The notes beneath the pieces were generated by a model. It searched no databases, had not been told where the DNA came from, and saw nothing but the letters and a program-made list of their open reading frames with translations. Of a stretch of DNA of 11,249 nucleotides, positions 8,620-11,249 are shown one piece after another; positions within the stretch are counted from its first letter, which is position 1, and every line of letters begins with the position of its first letter. The position numbers and the translations under genes were made by a program. The DNA lies in assembly GCA_903924715.1 (NCBI GenBank), contig CAIYCP010000222.1, positions 1 through 11,249 of the forward strand, in the 5' to 3' direction. The DNA is from an uncultured beta proteobacterium (lineage in GTDB: Bacteria > Pseudomonadota > Gammaproteobacteria > Burkholderiales > Burkholderiaceae_B).

Positions 8620-9309
8620 TTAAGCAGGCCCGAGTTTGTAGCCGACGCCTCGGATCGTATGAAGTAGTGGCGGGTCAAACCCTTTATCGATTTTGCTGCG
8701 CAACCGACTGATTTGGACATCAATCACATTGGTGCCAGGGTCAAAGTGAAAATTCCAAACTGACTCTAGCAACATATTTCTGGTGACAACTTGTCCTTGA
8801 TTCTTTACGAGATACTCGAGTAAATGAAACTCGCGTGGTTGTAAAAGAATGGGTTTATCGGCTCGGTACGCTTTGCGGATACGTAAGTTAACGACCAGAT
8901 CCGCAATGACAATTAGGTGGTTATCCGCTTTTTCAGGTTTGATGCGGTCGTTGCGCCGCAACAAGGCTTCGATTCTTGCGCTTAATTCTGATAAGGCGAA
9001 TGGCTTAGTTAAATAATCGTCCCCGCCTTCGCGCAGACCACGGACACGCTCGCCTAAACTGGCCAGAGCGCTCAGTATCAGTATAGGAAACTGCTTACCG
9101 TCTTCGCGTACCGCTTTGATAATTTCTAGGCCGTCTTGCTCAAAGGGCAGCATTCGATCGGCAATTAATAGATCCCATTGCTCAGACATGGCAAGAGCCA
9201 AGCCAGTCGCGGCGTCGCAGGCGTGAACCACTTCGTACTGGATTTCGTTCAGGGCTTTGATTAGATAACGAGCCATGTCTTGCTCATCTTCTATCAACAA
9301 GATACGCAT
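8620..9309 (-). CDS. OmpR/PhoB-family response regulator
   Basis: This 229-residue DNA-binding regulator probably activates the adjoining efflux genes. The receiver domain (1-118) has acidic residues Glu7/Asp8, phospho-acceptor Asp51 (LLIADRMLP), switch Ser80, Tyr99 and Lys102. All active-site positions are present. The C-terminal winged helix (about 128-227) contains QPREFHLLEYLV, the recognition-helix segment TNVIDVQISRLRSKID and the wing HTIRGVGYKL. The WNFHFDPGTNVIDV stretch resembles CusR/CopR/CzcR-type metal regulators, which suits its place in front of an HME pump. No histidine kinase follows, although such regulators are usually paired with one. The next gene is the pump adaptor, 120 bp on. 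Phosphorylation must come from a kinase elsewhere, or control is kinase-independent. The ribosome binding site is weak. Confidence 0.93.
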   Translation of the reverse strand: MRILLIEDEQDMARYLIKALNEIQYEVVHACDAATGLALAMSEQWDLLIADRMLPFEQDGLEIIKAVREDGKQFPILILSALASLGERVRGLREGGDDYLTKPFALSELSARIEALLRRNDRIKPEKADNHLIVIADLVVNLRIRKAYRADKPILLQPREFHLLEYLVKNQGQVVTRNMLLESVWNFHFDPGTNVIDVQISRLRSKIDKGFDPPLLHTIRGVGYKLGPA

Positions 9310-9315
9310 GATTGT

Positions 9316-9324
9316 TTACCCACA
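9316..9324 (+). promoter_or_regulatory. DnaA-box-like sequence (one mismatch)
   Basis: TTACCCACA differs from the consensus box TTATCCACA at one position. It lies seven bases upstream of the regulator start and points opposite to the perfect box at 9401-9409. Alone it would be unremarkable. Confidence 0.2.
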
Positions 9325-9400
9325 AGACACCATTGTTTTTAGCTGCACCGTATAAAAAATTCGAAGAGCAGAATCTTTTATAGGCACGAACAATAACGCT

Positions 9401-9409
9401 TGTGGATAA
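9401..9409 (-). promoter_or_regulatory. Consensus DnaA box
   Basis: The minus strand reads TTATCCACA, an exact match to the strong DnaA box, one base from the first 30-bp direct repeat (9411-9440). A single 9-mer match can arise by chance in a window of this size, so function as a DnaA site is only a possibility. Confidence 0.35.
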
Positions 9410-9410
9410 T

Positions 9411-9440
9411 TTAGATCATTGCCATTTAGTAAGGATCGCT
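9411..9440. repeat. Direct repeat copy 1 upstream of the response regulator
   Basis: This 30-bp unit matches 9455-9484 at 27 of 30 positions, with the uninterrupted core CATTGCCATTTAGTAAG. The copies are 44 bp apart, close to four helical turns, so both would sit on the same DNA face. They lie in the 192-bp gap between the end of the dehydrogenase gene and the start of the regulator gene, both read leftwards. An operator for the neighbouring OmpR-type regulator is the simplest explanation. A degenerate iteron array is another. Confidence 0.7.
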
Positions 9441-9454
9441 ATAAAAACTTTAAC

Positions 9455-9484
9455 TTAGAGCATTGCCATTTAGTAAGAATTGCT
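9455..9484. repeat. Direct repeat copy 2 upstream of the response regulator
   Basis: This is the second copy of the unit at 9411-9440, differing at three bases. It ends 17 bp before the dehydrogenase stop codon, so the pair occupies the distal half of the control region, 102-175 bp upstream of the regulator start. The 14-bp spacer between copies is A/T-rich. No third copy was seen in the gap. Confidence 0.7.
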
Positions 9485-9501
9485 GCAAGTAGTTCTAAGG
9501 A

Positions 9502-10689
9502 CTAGTCGATTTGAGTAGTTGAGATAAGCGGAGCGTTGCGAATACTGACAAGGTCTAGGCTCACCTCGCTTAAGTCTTTGCAGCCCAATAAAGCCAAGTC
9601 TCGATCAATTTCGCTGCGCAAAATATCGACGACCTTTGCGATGCCTTCTGTACCGGCCACCGCGGCGCCGTAAAGTTGCGGGCGGCCTATAAAAACAAGT
9701 TTGGCACCAAGGGCGATCGCCTTAAGCACATCGGTGCCTCGTCTAAAGCCTCCGTCAATCAAGACCGGCAAGGTCTTGGGGACACTGCGAATCACATCGG
9801 GTAAGGCTTGCAGCGGCGCAATCGCGCTATCGAGTTGCCGCCCGCCATGATTCGAAACAATGACGGCATCCATGCCCACGGATGCAGCGATCTCAGCGTC
9901 TTTAGGGTGCATCACGCCTTTCACAAGAAGTTTTTCGGGCCAGCGGTCTCTCAGCCACTTTAGGTCTTCCCAGCTTAACCGATCACGTCCGGCACGAAAA
10001 CCATCGGTTGTGTTTTCTGTGATCGAGGGCCCCATGGTTTCGTACATGTTGACAAAACGTGGCGTGCCCGTCGTGAACATTGTTTTGGCAAACACCTCAA
10101 GCAGCCAGCGTGGATGCATCAAGCCGCTGCCAATCAGTTTGGTGGTGAGTTGAAACGGAATCGTAAAGTCGTTGCGCTGATTGTTTTCGCGATTGGCGCC
10201 CACACAGGTATCAATTGTGACAACGATGGTTCGGACCCCTGCTGCGTCAAGACGGTCGGCAATATTACCGATTCGCGTACGGTCGCCCGGAAAATAACCT
10301 TGATACCAACAATGAGGGGCGAGCTTGCTGAGGGTCTCAATTGCGACGTTTGAGGCTCCGCTAACGATATAGGGTAGTTGCGAACGAGCCGCCTCACGTG
10401 CAAGCTTGCTGTCGCAATCGCGACACACAATCGAGTTCACCCCCGTCGGGGCAAAACCAAAGGGGCTTGCATAGGTGTGCCCCAACACTGTGACCGCTTG
10501 GCTGCGTGTCGAGACGTCGCGTAGGCCGCGTGCGCGAAACACCAATTGCTCAAACACGGCACGGTTTCCGTTCAATGCGACTTCATCTTCTGTGCCGCCG
10601 CGCACGTACTCAAAGACGGCTTTTGGCAGACGTTTTTTTGCTTCGCGTTCGAAGTCACCAACAGATAAAAATTTGTGTAACGCGCTCAC
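9502..10689 (-). CDS. FMN-dependent alpha-hydroxy-acid dehydrogenase
   Basis: This 395-residue TIM-barrel flavoenzyme belongs to the family of L-lactate dehydrogenase (LldD), glycolate oxidase and mandelate dehydrogenase. It oxidises 2-hydroxy acids to 2-keto acids. The substrate/FMN Tyr28 lies in AVFEYVRGG, the flavin segment is PFGFAPTGVNSI (76-87), and Gln130 and Tyr132 are the probable equivalents of the glycolate-oxidase pair. Lys257 is in LLVKGV. The catalytic base is His281 and the carboxylate-binding Arg is Arg284 in SNHGGRQLD. The FMN-phosphate loops are IDGGFRRGTD and FIGRPQLYG. All key residues are present, so it should be active. The start is GTG with AAGGA about 10 bases upstream. 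It lies 58 bp downstream of a tctC-like remnant in the same orientation, which hints at a former uptake-plus-oxidation operon for a hydroxy acid. The exact substrate cannot be read from sequence. Confidence 0.92.
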   Translation of the reverse strand: MSALHKFLSVGDFEREAKKRLPKAVFEYVRGGTEDEVALNGNRAVFEQLVFRARGLRDVSTRSQAVTVLGHTYASPFGFAPTGVNSIVCRDCDSKLAREAARSQLPYIVSGASNVAIETLSKLAPHCWYQGYFPGDRTRIGNIADRLDAAGVRTIVVTIDTCVGANRENNQRNDFTIPFQLTTKLIGSGLMHPRWLLEVFAKTMFTTGTPRFVNMYETMGPSITENTTDGFRAGRDRLSWEDLKWLRDRWPEKLLVKGVMHPKDAEIAASVGMDAVIVSNHGGRQLDSAIAPLQALPDVIRSVPKTLPVLIDGGFRRGTDVLKAIALGAKLVFIGRPQLYGAAVAGTEGIAKVVDILRSEIDRDLALLGCKDLSEVSLDLVSIRNAPLISTTQID

Positions 10690-10747
10690 GTGCTCGCCAT
10701 CCTTAAAATGTATTGTCGCAACAATCCCTGTTAATGACAGGCGATGA

Positions 10748-11020
10748 TTATTGACTTAATTGGGCACGGTTACGCTCAATGAAGCTGCCTAACTTGGCAT
10801 ATTCTTTCGCTAAAAAGGCTTCAAACTGTTTTGGGTTCATGCCGTCTGCGATGACCCCGAGCCCAGCGAAACGCTCACGTACGTCAGGTTGTGCGAGCAC
10901 GGCTCTAACGTCAGCGGAAAGTTGTTCTTGAATAGCATTGGGCGTGGCACTAGGTAGCATGAGTCCGTACCATGCTGTCATGTCAAACGTTGGCAGGCCA
11001 GCCTCTGTGGCGCATCGTGG
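10748..11020 (-). pseudogene. C-terminal remnant of a second tctC-like receptor
   Basis: Only the last 90 or so residues of a Bug/TctC-type periplasmic receptor remain, from ATEAGLPTFDMTAWYGLMLP to a normal end. The frame stays open to 11065, but the extra residues are encoded by the arm-site sequence and do not resemble the family. No signal peptide exists and the only start there would be TTG, so this is a pseudogene. Sequence differs clearly from the remnant at 1607-2476, so the two are paralogs and not halves of one gene. Its broken 5' end abuts the right att/arm region, mirroring the left remnant. Confidence 0.8.
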
Positions 11021-11035
11021 GTTAGTCTTGAGCGC

Positions 11036-11059
11036 ATATCCGTACAAAATCCGTACGCA
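11036..11059. promoter_or_regulatory. Right arm-type integrase site (iteron pair)
   Basis: This is the counterpart of 212-235: two ATCCGTAC units (11038-11045 and 11049-11056) with 11-bp spacing, same orientation, 23 of 24 bases identical. It lies 49 bp inside the right att repeat. In the excised circle the order would be arm, 49 bp, core, 93 bp, arm, integrase gene, which is the layout of a lambda-type attP. Integrase binding is inferred. Confidence 0.6.
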
Positions 11060-11108
11060 CAACAATCGCCATGAAGCTAGATCTTCAAGTTATTGATTTT
11101 ATTGATAT

Positions 11109-11161
11109 TTTTGGTGGGCGGTACAAGTTTCGAACTTGTGACCCCTGCCGTGTGAAGGCAG
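11109..11161. repeat. Right attachment-site repeat
   Basis: This is the copy of 66-118 that lies within the intact tRNA-Val gene. It covers tRNA positions 26-75 plus three bases past CCA. Because strand exchange lies somewhere inside the block, part of the present tRNA 3' half may be element-derived and still restores a perfect tRNA. Confidence 0.9.
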
Positions 11162-11186
11162 TGCTCTACCACTGAGCTAACCGCCC
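11112..11186 (-). tRNA. tRNA-Val(CAC)
   Basis: This 75-nt gene folds as a standard cloverleaf. The 7-bp acceptor stem is GGGCGGT with ACCGCCC, followed by A and an encoded CCA. The D stem is GCTC with GAGC. The anticodon stem CTGCC/GGCAG encloses the loop TTCACAC (anticodon CAC, reading valine GUG). The variable loop is five bases, and the T stem ACAAG/CTTGT carries the TTCGAAA loop. Every stem pairs without mismatch, so the gene stays functional after integration. It is the chromosomal target of the element. Confidence 0.96.
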
Positions 11187-11242
11187 AATCTAAGGCGCGC
11201 GAGATGCGGCTGATTGGAGTTCTGGACGAATCCAAGGGGCGA

Positions 11243-11248
11243 ATTATA
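11243..11248 (-). promoter_or_regulatory. -10 box of the tRNA-Val promoter
   Basis: The minus strand reads TATAAT, a perfect -10 hexamer, followed by a G/C-rich discriminator (TCGCCCC). That arrangement is typical of stringently controlled stable-RNA promoters. Transcription would begin about 50 nt before the mature tRNA 5' end. The -35 element lies beyond the window. Confidence 0.65.
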
Positions 11249-11249
11249 C

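Larger units (their letters stand above)
66..11161. mobile_element. Integrative element (about 11 kb) inserted at tRNA-Val(CAC)
   Basis: The element is delimited by a perfect 53-bp direct repeat (66-118 and 11109-11161, offset 11,043 bp). The right copy lies inside an intact tRNA gene and the left copy is only the 3' part of it. A tyrosine integrase gene begins about 130 bp inside the left repeat and reads inward. Near-identical 24-bp iteron sites lie just inside both ends. This is the classic arrangement left by phage-type site-specific integration into a tRNA 3' end. Cargo is an efflux cluster, an FMN-dependent dehydrogenase and two truncated tctC-like genes. I see no relaxase, type IV secretion, replication or phage virion genes, so it is at most a mobilisable or satellite-like island. 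Unusually, the integrase sits next to the tRNA remnant and not the intact tRNA. That the element still excises is inference. Confidence 0.88.

Noticed and set aside
9310..9501. Replication origin
   Set aside because: There are only two repeat copies, one perfect DnaA box and no initiator gene in the element. Kept only as a low-interest observation.
1607..11020. The two tctC remnants as halves of one gene split by the cargo
   Set aside because: They overlap in the C-terminal region, both have their own normal stop, their sequences differ, and they lie on opposite strands.
11021..11065. Start of a genuine small protein on the minus strand at 11065
   Set aside because: This part of the frame is arm-site sequence, starts at TTG without a ribosome binding site, and encodes no signal peptide although the family is exported.

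Overview
The window is almost entirely one integrated genomic element in what is probably a betaproteobacterium, most likely Burkholderiales. Two pieces of evidence point there: tripartite-tricarboxylate/Bug-type (TctC) receptor genes, which are greatly expanded in that order, and a tRNA-Val(CAC) sequence of proteobacterial type. I cannot name a genus.

Boundaries: an intact tRNA-Val(CAC) with encoded CCA lies at the right edge (11112-11186, minus strand). A perfect 53-bp direct copy of its 3' part, from the anticodon stem to just past CCA, lies at the left edge (66-118 versus 11109-11161). The repeats define an element of about 11,043 bp. Just inside each end is a near-identical 24-bp site (212-235 and 11036-11059). 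Each holds two ATCCGTAC iterons 11 bp apart, and they look like arm-type binding sites for the resident integrase. Only 1-65 and 11162-11249 lie outside the repeats.

Layout from left to right: (i) left att, arm site and a tyrosine integrase gene (246-1385, plus); (ii) a tctC-like gene that has lost its 5' end (about 1607-2476, plus); (iii) a minus-strand cluster read right to left, consisting of an OmpR-family response regulator (8620-9309), a membrane fusion protein (7324-8499), an HME-type RND pump (4068-7274) and a NodT-type outer-membrane lipoprotein (2584-4071); (iv) a 192-bp control region holding two 30-bp direct repeats 44 bp apart and a consensus DnaA box; (v) an FMN-dependent alpha-hydroxy-acid dehydrogenase (9502-10689, minus); (vi) a second, more heavily 5'-truncated tctC-like remnant (10748 to about 11020, minus), followed by the right arm site, att and tRNA.

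How it fits together: the integrase and its att/arm sites form a compact recombination module. The main cargo is a complete three-component envelope efflux system, probably for metal ions, with a transcription regulator but no sensor kinase. No conjugation, mobilisation, replication or phage structural gene is visible, so the element could excise and integrate but would need outside help to transfer. The two tctC remnants have their broken ends facing the integration module. In an excised circle they would flank it, which suggests the module joined the cargo by replacing the 5' ends of two divergent genes. The individual gene families are known. The less ordinary features are the att/arm architecture, the paired tctC truncations and the repeat-bearing regulatory region.
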